A DNA stretch of 22,439 nt from CAYYWV01 sp964475385 (GTDB lineage Bacteria; Pseudomonadota; Alphaproteobacteria; JAAXGF01). Position numbers and translations under genes: made by a program. The notes under the pieces were generated by a model that worked only from the letters and a program-made list of their open reading frames with translations, had not been told where the DNA came from and did no database searches. The stretch is taken from the NCBI GenBank assembly GCA_964475385.1, contig CAYYWV010000041.1, positions 1-22,439 of the forward strand, written 5' to 3'. Positions 9,379-17,626 of the stretch are shown piece by piece; position 1 is the first letter of the stretch, and each line of letters starts with the position of its first letter.

Positions 9379-9945
9379 TCAGAGCAGGCTGAGCGCGCCC
9401 ATGTGGACGAGATCGGTGATCAGCACCTGAAGGATCACGACCCCGGCCGCTGTGAGTCCCTGGGTATCGAGCGCGACCCGGGTCGCGAACCACTGATAAA
9501 TCAGAACGTAAAGCGTGGTCCCAAGGGTCAGGAAGGGCCCTATGACGCCGGCGAGCCCCACCCACTGATCGAGAACGGCCGCGCCTGCGACGAGCAGCGA
9601 CTGGGGCACGTTGATCCAGTTGGTGGCGACGATCAGCGCCACATAGTTCGTGGACAGGCCGAGAAGCCGGGTGATCGGGATGGCGGCGAGCGGCCAGACG
9701 ATCCATTCGAGGGCGTAGGCGACGAGAAACACGAACGTCACCCAGACCGCGCTCGAATCGATCGAGCGTTCGCTGAACTCGAATGCGATGATCACGAGAT
9801 AAGCGGGCGCAACCAGGGCGGCGGCGAAGAACGAGCGCCAAAACCCGTCGGCCGAGAGGTCGAACCAGGCGAAGCCCTGGGGATCGAACCGCATCAACCG
9901 CCAAGCGGCGTAAAGCGCCCGGGCGACCTCGCGCGCGTTCGGCAT
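9379..9945 (-). CDS. Multispanning membrane protein, Yip1-like, function unknown
   Basis: The product is a 188-residue integral membrane protein. A cytoplasmic N-terminus (MPNAREVARALYAAWRLMRF) carries a short amphipathic stretch. About five hydrophobic segments follow, around residues 33-57 (FFAAALVAPAYLVIIAF), 66-95 (VWVTFVFLVAYALEWIVWPL), 101-124 (YVALIVATNWINVPQSLLVA), 129-152 (VIGPFLTLGTTLYVLIYQWF) and 163-188. The pattern of length, N-terminal amphipathic segment and five helices resembles bacterial YIP1-family proteins, but I cannot confirm that by eye. Its ATG overlaps the dapE stop by one base (TAATG at 9947-9943), so it is translated together with dapE as the last gene of the dap operon. 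No catalytic motif is evident. Confidence 0.85.
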   Translation of the reverse strand: MPNAREVARALYAAWRLMRFDPQGFAWFDLSADGFWRSFFAAALVAPAYLVIIAFEFSERSIDSSAVWVTFVFLVAYALEWIVWPLAAIPITRLLGLSTNYVALIVATNWINVPQSLLVAGAAVLDQWVGLAGVIGPFLTLGTTLYVLIYQWFATRVALDTQGLTAAGVVILQVLITDLVHMGALSLL

Positions 9946-11093
9946 TAAGGGCCGAAGTAGTCGTCGAGGACGGCCCGATAGATCCGGGTCAAAGCCTCGA
10001 GGTCAGAGAGGGCGACGCGCTCGTCGATCTTGTGCATGGTCTGGCCCGGCAGCCCGAACTCGACCACCGGGCAGTGGTCCTTGATGAAGCGCGCATCAGA
10101 AGTGCCGCCTGCGGTGCTGAGCGCGGGCCGAAGGCCGGTCACGCGCTCGACCGCGCCGGCGACGAGCTCGCTCAGCGGCCCGGGCGGGGTGAGGAAGCAT
10201 TCGCCGCCGATCTCGATGTCGAGCTCGTGCGCGCCGGCGTGGGCGGCGCAGATCTCGCGCAGCCAGCGGGCGAGGCTGTCTCCCGTGTGGCGATCGTTGA
10301 AGCGGATGTTGAAGGTCGCCCGCGCCGCCGCCGGGATCACGTTGGCCGCCGGGTTGCCCACGTCGACGGTGGTGATCTCGAGGTTCGAGGGCTCGAAATG
10401 CTCGGTCCCCTCGTCGAGCGCGGTTCCGTCGAGCGCGGCGAGCGTGCGCACCAGCCGCGGGATCGGGTTGTCGGCGCGCTCGGGATAGGCGACGTGGCCC
10501 TGCGCGCCGTGGACCTGGAGCCGGCCGGTTATCGTGCCGCGCCGCCCGATCTTGATGGTGTCGCCGAGGCGCTCGCGGCAGGTCGGCTCGCCGACCAGGC
10601 AGGCGTCGATCCGCTCTCCTTTCGCGCGCATCCATTCGAGCACCCGGCGGGTGCCGTTGACCGCCGGGCCTTCCTCGTCGCCGGTGATCAGAAGGACGAT
10701 GCGGCCGCGAGGAGGCCCCGCGTCGGCGAGATAGCGCGAGACCGCGGCGACGAAGGCCGCCACCGCGCCCTTCATGTCGGCCGCGCCCCGGCCGTAGAGC
10801 CAGCCGTCGGCGAGCGCGCCGCCGAAGGGATCGCGGGACCAGGCCTCGGGCGCGCCCGCGGGCACAACGTCGGTATGGCCGGCGAAGCAGAAGGTGGGCG
10901 CGCCATCGCCGAGGCGGGCGTAAAGGTTCTCGACCCGCGCCGCGCCTTCGCCGAAGGCGAGGCGGGCGCAGGCGAAGCCGAGCGGGCCGAGCGCCGCTTC
11001 AAGCGTATCGAGCGCGCCCGCATCCTTTGGCGTGACGCTTTCGCAGCGGATCAGCGCCGCCGCCAGCGCCGCGGGGTCGATGGGCGCGCTCAT
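9945..11093 (-). CDS. dapE: Succinyl-diaminopimelate desuccinylase
   Basis: This is a cytoplasmic M20 metallopeptidase of the lysine/diaminopimelate pathway, 382 residues. It hydrolyses N-succinyl-LL-diaminopimelate to LL-diaminopimelate and succinate. The start MSAPIDPAALAAALIRCESV at ATG 11093 overlaps the dapD stop (ATGA, 11090-11093); the frame continues upstream across dapD but that part is out-of-frame reading. Metal and catalytic motifs are present: FAGHTDVVPAG (His ligand, catalytic Asp), GRGAADMKGAVAA (bridging Asp), ITGDEEGPAVNGT (catalytic Glu-Glu), VGEPT, and GQTMHKIDERV with the C-terminal His ligand. It follows dapD, whose product is made two steps earlier in the succinylase branch. 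Confidence 0.96.
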   Translation of the reverse strand: MSAPIDPAALAAALIRCESVTPKDAGALDTLEAALGPLGFACARLAFGEGAARVENLYARLGDGAPTFCFAGHTDVVPAGAPEAWSRDPFGGALADGWLYGRGAADMKGAVAAFVAAVSRYLADAGPPRGRIVLLITGDEEGPAVNGTRRVLEWMRAKGERIDACLVGEPTCRERLGDTIKIGRRGTITGRLQVHGAQGHVAYPERADNPIPRLVRTLAALDGTALDEGTEHFEPSNLEITTVDVGNPAANVIPAAARATFNIRFNDRHTGDSLARWLREICAAHAGAHELDIEIGGECFLTPPGPLSELVAGAVERVTGLRPALSTAGGTSDARFIKDHCPVVEFGLPGQTMHKIDERVALSDLEALTRIYRAVLDDYFGP

Positions 11094-11923
11094 TCGCGCA
11101 ACAGCTCGTTGATCGAGGTCTTGGCCCGGGTCCGCGCGTCCACCCGCTTGACGATCACCGCGCAGGCGAGCGCGGGCTCGCCCTCGCGCCGCGCCGGCAG
11201 AACGCCCGGGACCACCACCGAATACGCCGGCACCCGGCCTTGGAACACCTCGCCCGTGGCCCGGTCGACGATCTTGGTCGAGGCGCCGATGAACACGCCC
11301 ATCGAAAGCACCGACCCGGTCTCGACGATCACCCCTTCGGCGACCTCGCTGCGCGCGCCGATGAAGCAATCGTCCTCGATGATCACGGGCTGGGCCTGCA
11401 AGGGTTCGAGCACGCCGCCGATGCCCGCCCCGCCCGAGATGTGGCAGTTACGGCCGATCTGGGCGCAGCTTCCCACCGTCGCCCAGGTGTCGATCATGGT
11501 GCCGCTTTCGACCCGGGCGCCGACGTTGACGAAAGAGGGCATGAGCACCACGCCGGGCGCGATGTAGGCCGAGCGCCGCACGATGCTGCCCGGCACGGCG
11601 CGAAAGCCCGCTTGGCGGAAGCGCGCGTCGTCCCAGCCCGCGAACTTCGACGGCACCTTGTCGAACCAGGCGCTGCGTTCTCCCGGGCCGCCCGGAATCA
11701 TCGTCATGTCGGTGAGCCGGAACGAGAGCAGCACCGCCTTCTTGGCCCAGGCGTTGACCCGCCAGCCGTCGTCCGTCGGCTCGGCGACGCGCAGGCTCCC
11801 CGCGTCCAGCCGGTCGAGCACGGTCTCGACCGCGGCGCGGACCTCGCCCCCGGTATCCGGGCCAAGGGTCTCGCGGCGCTCCCAGGCTTCGTCGATGATG
11901 GATTGCAGCTCGGCGTCGGTCAT
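11090..11923 (-). CDS. dapD: 2,3,4,5-tetrahydropyridine-2,6-dicarboxylate N-succinyltransferase
   Basis: This enzyme transfers succinyl from succinyl-CoA to tetrahydrodipicolinate, the entry to the succinylase branch of lysine/meso-diaminopimelate synthesis. It is 277 residues, equal to the family norm. An N-terminal helical domain (MTDAELQSIIDEAWERRETL) is followed by left-handed beta-helix hexapeptide repeats, visible in AYIAPGVVLMPSFVNVGARV, GSCAQIGRNCHISGGAGIGG and IIEDDCFIGARSEVAEG. The C-terminus carries the cofactor-binding region. The start at 11923 has a good ribosome-binding site (GGGGGAGGA, 4 nt before ATG). The gene lies 54 nt downstream of the HAD phosphatase gene and overlaps dapE by 4 nt. 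Confidence 0.97.
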   Translation of the reverse strand: MTDAELQSIIDEAWERRETLGPDTGGEVRAAVETVLDRLDAGSLRVAEPTDDGWRVNAWAKKAVLLSFRLTDMTMIPGGPGERSAWFDKVPSKFAGWDDARFRQAGFRAVPGSIVRRSAYIAPGVVLMPSFVNVGARVESGTMIDTWATVGSCAQIGRNCHISGGAGIGGVLEPLQAQPVIIEDDCFIGARSEVAEGVIVETGSVLSMGVFIGASTKIVDRATGEVFQGRVPAYSVVVPGVLPARREGEPALACAVIVKRVDARTRAKTSINELLRE

Positions 11924-11977
11924 GCTGTCCTCCCCCGGATCGAATGGGCGCTCAGCCTAGCCGGGGGGACAGGGGTG

Positions 11978-12661
11978 TCAACCACCCTCGGCGTCGAGCC
12001 GGACGAGATCGGCGAGCCAGTCGGCGAGGTCGTCGATCACCAGGTCGATGTGGTCGCCGTCGCCGCCCTCGTCGCTCCAGCCGATGCCGGTCCGCACCCA
12101 GACCGTGCCCATGCCCAGCGCGGCGGCGGGGACGAGGTTGCGGGCGATGTCTTCGACCATGACCGCGGCGCGGGGATCGACCCGGAAGGCGGAGACCAAC
12201 GCCTCGTAGCCCGCCCGGTGGGGCTTGGGGATGTAGTCGGCGTCGGCGATGTCGAAGATGCCGTCGATATGATTCGTGATCCCGAGCCGGGCGATCACCC
12301 GCTCGGCGTGGGCGACCGAGCCGTTGGTGAACACGAGCTTGCGTCCGGCCAAGCGATCGAGCGCGGCGGCGAGCCGCGGGCTCGGCGGCACCCGGCTCAC
12401 GTCGATGTCGTGGACATAGGCCAGAAAGACCTCGGGATCGACCCCGTGATTGATCATCATGCCGCGAAGCGTGCTTCCGAAACGCCGGAAGTAGTCCTTC
12501 TGGACCCGTCGCGCCTCGGCCCGGTCGATGTCGAGCACGCCCGCGACAAAGGCCCCGATCCGTCGTTCGACCAGCTCGAACAGGTTGTAGCGCGCCGAGT
12601 ACAGCGTGTTGTCGAGATCGAAGATCCAGGTCTCGACGCGATTGAAGGGCCGAGGACGCAT
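11978..12661 (-). CDS. HAD superfamily pyrimidine 5'-nucleotidase-like hydrolase
   Basis: This is a 227-residue cytoplasmic phosphatase of the haloacid dehalogenase superfamily, closest in pattern to the SDT1-type pyrimidine 5'-nucleotidases. HAD motif I is DLDNTLY (nucleophile Asp15, acid/base Asp17), motif II is FTNGS (Thr112), motif III Lys is in IPKPH (Lys146), and motif IV is VEDIARN (Glu170, Asp171). The helical cap between motifs I and II (about 25-95) contains RVQKDYFRRFGSTLRGMM, which is typical of this subgroup. By memory, this gene commonly sits between argB and dapD in alphaproteobacteria. Here the argB neighbour is separated from it by three cyclic-di-GMP-related genes on the other strand. 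The natural substrate is inferred from family only. Confidence 0.88.
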   Translation of the reverse strand: MRPRPFNRVETWIFDLDNTLYSARYNLFELVERRIGAFVAGVLDIDRAEARRVQKDYFRRFGSTLRGMMINHGVDPEVFLAYVHDIDVSRVPPSPRLAAALDRLAGRKLVFTNGSVAHAERVIARLGITNHIDGIFDIADADYIPKPHRAGYEALVSAFRVDPRAAVMVEDIARNLVPAAALGMGTVWVRTGIGWSDEGGDGDHIDLVIDDLADWLADLVRLDAEGG

Positions 12662-12683
12662 GGTCGGGCTTGAAGCTCCGGGT

Positions 12684-12797
12684 TCACGCAGCAGTCGAGC
12701 GCAAGTCTTTCTTAAGCAACTCGGACCAGAATTGCCAGAACCCCGCGCGCATCGTCGACAGGATGCGCCGGGCCGGGCCGCAGGGGTTCCTGGGCAT
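12684..12797 (-). CDS. Doubtful small frame (37 aa) in the gap upstream of the HAD gene
   Basis: A minus-strand frame from ATG 12797 (or ATG 12752, giving 22 residues) to TGA 12684 encodes a peptide whose C-terminal part reads MRAGFWQFWSELLKKDLR, an aromatic amphipathic helix-like segment. Codons mostly end in G/C. No clear ribosome-binding site precedes either ATG, and the frame stays open further upstream with arginine-rich nonsense that runs into the divergent gene. It would end 22 nt before the HAD gene start and could be a leader peptide or chance. The rest of the 12662-12856 gap shows no convincing promoter hexamers. Confidence 0.2.
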   Translation of the reverse strand: MPRNPCGPARRILSTMRAGFWQFWSELLKKDLRSTAA

Positions 12798-12856
12798 CGA
12801 TCGAAAGGGATGGTCGCGCCGTTCCCGCGACGGCAAGCGGAGGTCTAGAACGTTCG

Positions 12857-14623
12857 GTGAACACTCGGGCGACGGTTGATCAGATGAAAAAGGAGCGCGA
12901 CCGCTTCGTCGCGCTCGCCTTCGCCGCGGCCGACGTTCTGATCGAGCTCGACCGTGATTTCCGCATCCGTTACGCGGCGGGCGCAACCCAAGCCTTGCTC
13001 GGGCGCGAGGCCAATGCGCTGGTCGGCAAGGGGTTGTTCGACCTTGTCATCGAGGACGATCGGGATCGCCTTCGCACGGCGCTGGCCGCGGCGCCGCCGG
13101 GGGCGCGGATGCGGCCCGTCACCTTGCGCCTCAACGGCGGGAAAGGACCGCCGGTGCTCGCCGCCGGCTATCACCTCTCCAGTGCGGACGTCGCCGACAA
13201 AGGCGAGACCTACTATCTCGCGCTGAGCGTCGAGAAGCCGACGCTCAGGCCCCCGCCGCCGGCCGAGTCCGGGCGCGACGAGGAGACCGGCCTGTTCGAC
13301 AAGGACACCTTCGGCGCTTTGGTCGGCGAGCGCCTCAAGGAGGCCAAGGCCGAAGGAAAGCACTACGAGCTCACCCTGATCGATCTGCGCGACTTCAGCG
13401 ATCTTCTCGAGCGCGTGAATGCCGACGTGGCGCGGTCCTTCATCAGCCACGTGGGCGATACCCTGCGGGCGAGTTCCGTCGGCGGCGACAGCGCCGGGCG
13501 GTTCGAGGACGACACCTACGGCGTTCTTCACGACGAGACCCTGAACGTCGTCGAGCTCAAGGCCCATATTTCCGCGATGACTCGCCGCCTCGATCCCGAG
13601 GGTCGCGGGCTCGACGTGCGCACGGCGACGTTGGACGCGGAGGCGGCCGGCGCGACGCCCGAGGACACGGCCAAGGCCGTGGTTTACACCATCAACAAGT
13701 TCACCAAGACCCAGGGCGGCGACTTCACCATCGCGAGCCTGTCCGAAGGCTGCACCATGATGGTGGAAGAGACCATCGAACAGATCGCCGAGTTCAAGAA
13801 GATCATCAACGGAGGCGCGTTCAAGGTCGCGCTCCAGCCCATCGTCGATCTCGAAAACAGCCGGATCCACCACTACGAAGCGCTGGCCCGGTTCGACGCC
13901 GCAGGCGTCGCTTCGCCCTATGCGCTGATCAACTTCGCCGAAGAGGTCGGCGTGATCTCTGAGTTCGACTACGCCATGACCGAGCGCGTGGTCGCGCTGA
14001 TGAAGAAGGCGAGGGACGAAGGCAACGACCTTACGCTCGCCGTCAACCTCTCGGGCTATTCGCTCGGCAACCACGCCTTCATCGAGCAGCTTCTGCGCCT
14101 TCTCAAGGACAACCCAACGGTGCGCAATCGCCTGTGGTTCGAGATCACCGAATCGGCGCATATCAACGATCTGGAAGCGACCAACCGGCTAATTCAGAAC
14201 CTGCGCCGCGCCGGCCACCCGGTCTGCCTCGACGACTTCGGCGCCGGTTCGGCGGCGTTCCAGTATCTGCGCGCGCTCGACGTCGACCTCGTCAAGATCG
14301 ACGGTTCTTACGTTCGCGAGGCGCTGACCGCGCCCAACGGCAAGGCGTTTCTCAAGGCGATGGCCGGGCTGTGCGCCGACCTTGGCGTCGATGTGGTGGC
14401 CGAGATGATCGAAGACCGCGAAACGGTCGATTTCCTGCGCGCCTGCGGGGTGCAGTTCGGCCAGGGCTATCTGTTCGGCAAGCCCGCGCTCGCCTCGGCC
14501 GGCGAGCAGGAGGCGAAAAATCCGGGCGCCGGCCCCGCCAAGAACAACGCCGGGAAGAAACCGGGGTTCATTATCCGGCCCGATAGCGCCGCGGTCGCGG
14601 CGTTTGGGCGCAAAGCGGGCTAG
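12857..14623 (+). CDS. EAL-domain cyclic-di-GMP phosphodiesterase with PAS-like and degenerate GGDEF domains
   Basis: A 588-residue signalling protein that probably hydrolyses c-di-GMP. No membrane segment is seen, so it should be cytoplasmic. The start is GTG 12857, with GGAGG 13 nt upstream; ATG 12884 is an alternative without a ribosome-binding site. Residues of about 10-125 form a PAS-like sensor (FRIRYAAGATQALLG). About 135-290 resemble a GGDEF domain, but the signature is replaced by RFEDDTYG, so cyclase activity is unlikely. The EAL domain (about 315-555) retains the expected catalytic residues: E341-A-L, N397 in NLSG, E429 in EITE, D459 and D460 in DDFGAG, K480 in KIDG, E516 and E519 in VVAEMIED, and Q536 in GQGYLF. 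The C-terminal tail (about 545-588) is low-complexity. The diguanylate cyclase gene starts 3 nt after its stop. Confidence 0.93.
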   Translation: MNTRATVDQMKKERDRFVALAFAAADVLIELDRDFRIRYAAGATQALLGREANALVGKGLFDLVIEDDRDRLRTALAAAPPGARMRPVTLRLNGGKGPPVLAAGYHLSSADVADKGETYYLALSVEKPTLRPPPPAESGRDEETGLFDKDTFGALVGERLKEAKAEGKHYELTLIDLRDFSDLLERVNADVARSFISHVGDTLRASSVGGDSAGRFEDDTYGVLHDETLNVVELKAHISAMTRRLDPEGRGLDVRTATLDAEAAGATPEDTAKAVVYTINKFTKTQGGDFTIASLSEGCTMMVEETIEQIAEFKKIINGGAFKVALQPIVDLENSRIHHYEALARFDAAGVASPYALINFAEEVGVISEFDYAMTERVVALMKKARDEGNDLTLAVNLSGYSLGNHAFIEQLLRLLKDNPTVRNRLWFEITESAHINDLEATNRLIQNLRRAGHPVCLDDFGAGSAAFQYLRALDVDLVKIDGSYVREALTAPNGKAFLKAMAGLCADLGVDVVAEMIEDRETVDFLRACGVQFGQGYLFGKPALASAGEQEAKNPGAGPAKNNAGKKPGFIIRPDSAAVAAFGRKAG

Positions 14624-14626
14624 GCC

Positions 14627-16351
14627 ATGCCGCGGGCGCGTCGGGTCCGCGCCGTTCACGTGCTGCCGCCGGAGACGCCGACCGAGCCGGCCGCGGAGAC
14701 GCTTGCGATCCCGACTGCGGCCGCGCTCGACGAGTTCGACGGGCTCGCCTTGGTGTTCGACCACGCGGGAGACCGCGTCGAAGCGAGCGCCGCCGCCCGC
14801 CCGCTCGCCGAAGCTCTTGCGCGCGAAGGACAGCTCGAAGCGCTCGCCGCCGCGACGTTGGCCGAAGGCGCGCACGGCAGGCAGGTGACGATCGCCGACG
14901 GGCATGTCTTCGATCTCACGCTGTTTCCTCTTGTCGGCGGAGGGGTTTTCGCGCTTGCGCGCGACCTCACCTTCGAGCGCAACCTCCACAACGCTCTGGT
15001 CGAATCGCGTAGCCGGTATAAGGACATCGTGGCGTGCTCGAGCGACTTCGCCTGGGAGACTGGGCCCGACGGGCGCTTCGTCTTCGTCTCGCCGAAAGGC
15101 GCGCTCGGGTACACGGCGACCGAGCTCGTCGGGCGCCGCCCGCGCGAACTCATCGCCCTTGAGCGCCAAGACCCCGCGGCGCCGCTTCCCTTCGAGAGCC
15201 ATGAGCCGCGCGACGGCGCGATCGCCTGGTTGCGCCGGGCCGACGGCGCGCCGGCCTGTCTGTCGATCTCCTGCGTTCCGTGTCTTGACGAGGCGGGTAT
15301 TTGGCGCGGGGCGCGCGGGGTCTGCCGCGACATCACCGAGGCCCGCGCCCGCGACGAGGCGCTCGCTCGCGCTCGCGCCCGCGAGCGGTTGCTCGCCCGG
15401 ATCATCGACAGCATCCGCGAGGAGGTCGATCCCGAACGCCTGCTCGGCCGCGCGGCGGATGCGACCGGGCGCGCGCTCGACGCCGATCTCTGTCAGGTCT
15501 TCCGACGTGGTTCCGACGGCGTTTACCAGTGCGCGGCGCGCTATGGCGTGGTCGACGAGACGGGACCGATCGGCTTTCTCGCGAGCGAGCTTCCGACCCT
15601 TGCCGAGTCCGAGACGCCGGTCGAGATGCCGATCCCGGGCTTTCATTTGCTCGCCGCGCTCACCCGGCATCACGGCGACGCCAACGGCGCGGTCGCGATC
15701 GGCCGGATGGCCGGACGCGATGGGTGGGGCGACGACGAGCGCGCGCTTCTCGGCGCGGTCGCCGAGCATCTCGGCATCGCCATCGCGCAGATCGCCAACC
15801 ACGAACGGCTCAAGCGCCTGTCGCGGACCGACGAACTCACCGGGCTTCTCAACCGGCGCGCTTTCGCCGACGAACTGACCAATCGCTACCACATGGCGCG
15901 GCGTTCGGGACGGCCGGCGGCGGTGCTCTATGTCGATCTCGACAACTTCAAGAGCGTCAACGACGTCCACGGCCACAAGCAGGGCGACGCCGTGCTCAAA
16001 GGCTGGGCCGCCGCGCTCAACCGGTACTCGCGCGCCGGCGACGTGGTTGCGCGGCTCGGCGGCGACGAATTCGCGGTCTGGCTCGAGGACACCGACGAAG
16101 CGGGCGCGCGGGCCAAGGCGAAGAGCATCCTTCAGGCGGCCTCGGCGCTCGAACGCTACTCGGGAGACCCGACGCGGCCCTTGGGGGCCTCGATCGGGAT
16201 CGCGGTCTTCGATCCGGCCTCGGGCGAGACGCTCGACGCCTTGGTCGCCCGCGCCGACGCCGCCATGTACGCGGCCAAGCGCGGGGGCAAGGGAACCATC
16301 GCCGTTGCGCCGCCGGCGTCGGCGGGGGCCGAAAACGAAAGGGGCGTTTGA
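14627..16351 (+). CDS. PAS-GAF-GGDEF diguanylate cyclase
   Basis: A 574-residue soluble diguanylate cyclase making c-di-GMP from two GTP. After a variable N-terminal region (residues 1-120, possibly a degenerate PAS), a PAS domain spans about 125-245 (SRYKDIVACSSDFAWETG ... GVCRDITEARARD). A GAF-like domain spans about 255-395 (DPERLLGRAADATGRAL ... GAVAEHLGIAIAQIAN). The GGDEF domain spans about 400-560 with RTDELTGLLNRRAF, YVDLDNFKSVND and the intact active-site motif G478-G-D-E-F482. The inhibitory site RxxD is present as R469-A-G-D472, exactly five residues before GGDEF, so product feedback inhibition is expected. The start ATG 14627 follows the phosphodiesterase stop by 3 nt. The stop overlaps the next start by one base (TGATG). 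Confidence 0.94.
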   Translation: MPRARRVRAVHVLPPETPTEPAAETLAIPTAAALDEFDGLALVFDHAGDRVEASAAARPLAEALAREGQLEALAAATLAEGAHGRQVTIADGHVFDLTLFPLVGGGVFALARDLTFERNLHNALVESRSRYKDIVACSSDFAWETGPDGRFVFVSPKGALGYTATELVGRRPRELIALERQDPAAPLPFESHEPRDGAIAWLRRADGAPACLSISCVPCLDEAGIWRGARGVCRDITEARARDEALARARARERLLARIIDSIREEVDPERLLGRAADATGRALDADLCQVFRRGSDGVYQCAARYGVVDETGPIGFLASELPTLAESETPVEMPIPGFHLLAALTRHHGDANGAVAIGRMAGRDGWGDDERALLGAVAEHLGIAIAQIANHERLKRLSRTDELTGLLNRRAFADELTNRYHMARRSGRPAAVLYVDLDNFKSVNDVHGHKQGDAVLKGWAAALNRYSRAGDVVARLGGDEFAVWLEDTDEAGARAKAKSILQAASALERYSGDPTRPLGASIGIAVFDPASGETLDALVARADAAMYAAKRGGKGTIAVAPPASAGAENERGV

Positions 16352-17607
16352 TGGGCGGATTGCTGAAGCGGGTGCTGCGCCGCGACGGCGACGGGGGCGG
16401 AGAGCGGCTCACTTACGAGGCCGCGAAAGCGCTCGCTCGCCACGACGACGTCAAGGTCCGCGCGGCGCTCGCCGCGCGCGAGGACGTGCGGCCCGAGATC
16501 CTTTACTACCTTGCCGAGGACGAATCGCCCGCAGTGCGTCGGGTGATCGCCGGCAACGCCCACACCCCGCGTCAGGCCGACCGCCTGCTCGCCGAAGACG
16601 TGGACGACGAGGTCCGCCGCGACCTCGCGCTCAAGATCGGCCGGCTGGTCCCCCAGCTCAGCGCCGAGCAGAAGGACCAAGTCCGCGAGCTCACCTTCGA
16701 GGTTCTCGCGATCCTGGCCCGCGACCAGCTTCCCCAGGTCCGCCAGATCATCGCCGAGGAGATCAAGCACTGCGAGACCGTTCCTCGGGATATCATCCGC
16801 ACGCTCGCCCACGATATCGAGCTGATCGTTTCGGCCCCGGTGCTCGAGTACTCGCCGCTGCTCAGCGACGAGGATCTGCTCGAGATCATAGCGAGCCCGC
16901 CGGTCCAAGGCGCGATCTCGGCGATCTCGCGGCGCAAGGGGGTCAGCCACACGGTCTCGGATGCGGTGGCGGCGAGCGGCGACGTCGAAGCGATCGCCGC
17001 CTTGCTCGCCAATCCGAGCGCCCAGATCCGCGAGGAGACCCTCGACAGCCTGCTCGACCGCGCGCCCGACGAGCCGAGCTGGCATCCGCCGCTGGTGCGC
17101 CGGCCCGATCTTTCGGTCCGCGCCGTGCGCCGCATCGCGAGCTTCGTCGCGCTTGCGCTTCTGCGCGTGCTCGAAGATCGCCACGACCTGCCGCCCGAGG
17201 CCGCCGCCGAGGTCCGCCGCGCCGTCGTCCGCCGGATTCAAGAGGCGGGCGTCGACGGCGAGATCAGGGCCGGCGCCGAGGCGACCAAGACCTTCGAGGA
17301 AGGCGCGCTCGACGAGGATGCGGTCACCGGCGCCATCGCGCGCGGCGACCGCGACTACGTGGCCAAGGCGCTCGCGCTCAAAGCCGATCTCTCCGAAGCC
17401 GTAGTGCGCAAGGTCATCGATTCGCAAAGCCCCAAGGCGGTGACCGCGCTTGCCTGGGCGGCGGGGCTCAGCATGCGCACCGCGATCCAGATCCAGCTTC
17501 GCGTCGCCAAGATCCCGCCCAAGTCGGTGCTCAACGCCAAGAACGGCGTCGACTACCCGCTAAGCGAAGAAGAGCTGCGCTGGCACGTCGACCTGTTCGG
17601 ACGTTGA
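16351..17607 (+). CDS. DUF2336 domain-containing helical-repeat protein
   Basis: A 418-residue, mostly helical, soluble protein of the DUF2336 family, which I know mainly from Alphaproteobacteria and which has no established function. HEAT-like helical repeats are visible, for example KALARHDDVKVRAALAAR, LAEDESPAVRRVIAGNAHTP, LLAEDVDDEVRRDLALKIGR and LARDQLPQVRQIIAEE. Each has the D-x-V-R core. Later repeats include LLANPSAQIREETLDSLL and KADLSEAVVRKVIDSQSP. There is no signal peptide or membrane segment. The true start is ATG 16351, which overlaps the cyclase stop (TGATG); the frame is open far upstream but only as an out-of-frame reading of the cyclase. The tight coupling suggests that its function is tied to c-di-GMP, perhaps as a scaffold or effector. 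It ends 19 bp from the convergent argB stop. Confidence 0.88.
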   Translation: MGGLLKRVLRRDGDGGGERLTYEAAKALARHDDVKVRAALAAREDVRPEILYYLAEDESPAVRRVIAGNAHTPRQADRLLAEDVDDEVRRDLALKIGRLVPQLSAEQKDQVRELTFEVLAILARDQLPQVRQIIAEEIKHCETVPRDIIRTLAHDIELIVSAPVLEYSPLLSDEDLLEIIASPPVQGAISAISRRKGVSHTVSDAVAASGDVEAIAALLANPSAQIREETLDSLLDRAPDEPSWHPPLVRRPDLSVRAVRRIASFVALALLRVLEDRHDLPPEAAAEVRRAVVRRIQEAGVDGEIRAGAEATKTFEEGALDEDAVTGAIARGDRDYVAKALALKADLSEAVVRKVIDSQSPKAVTALAWAAGLSMRTAIQIQLRVAKIPPKSVLNAKNGVDYPLSEEELRWHVDLFGR

Positions 17608-17626
17608 CGCCGCGCCGCCTTCGGGC

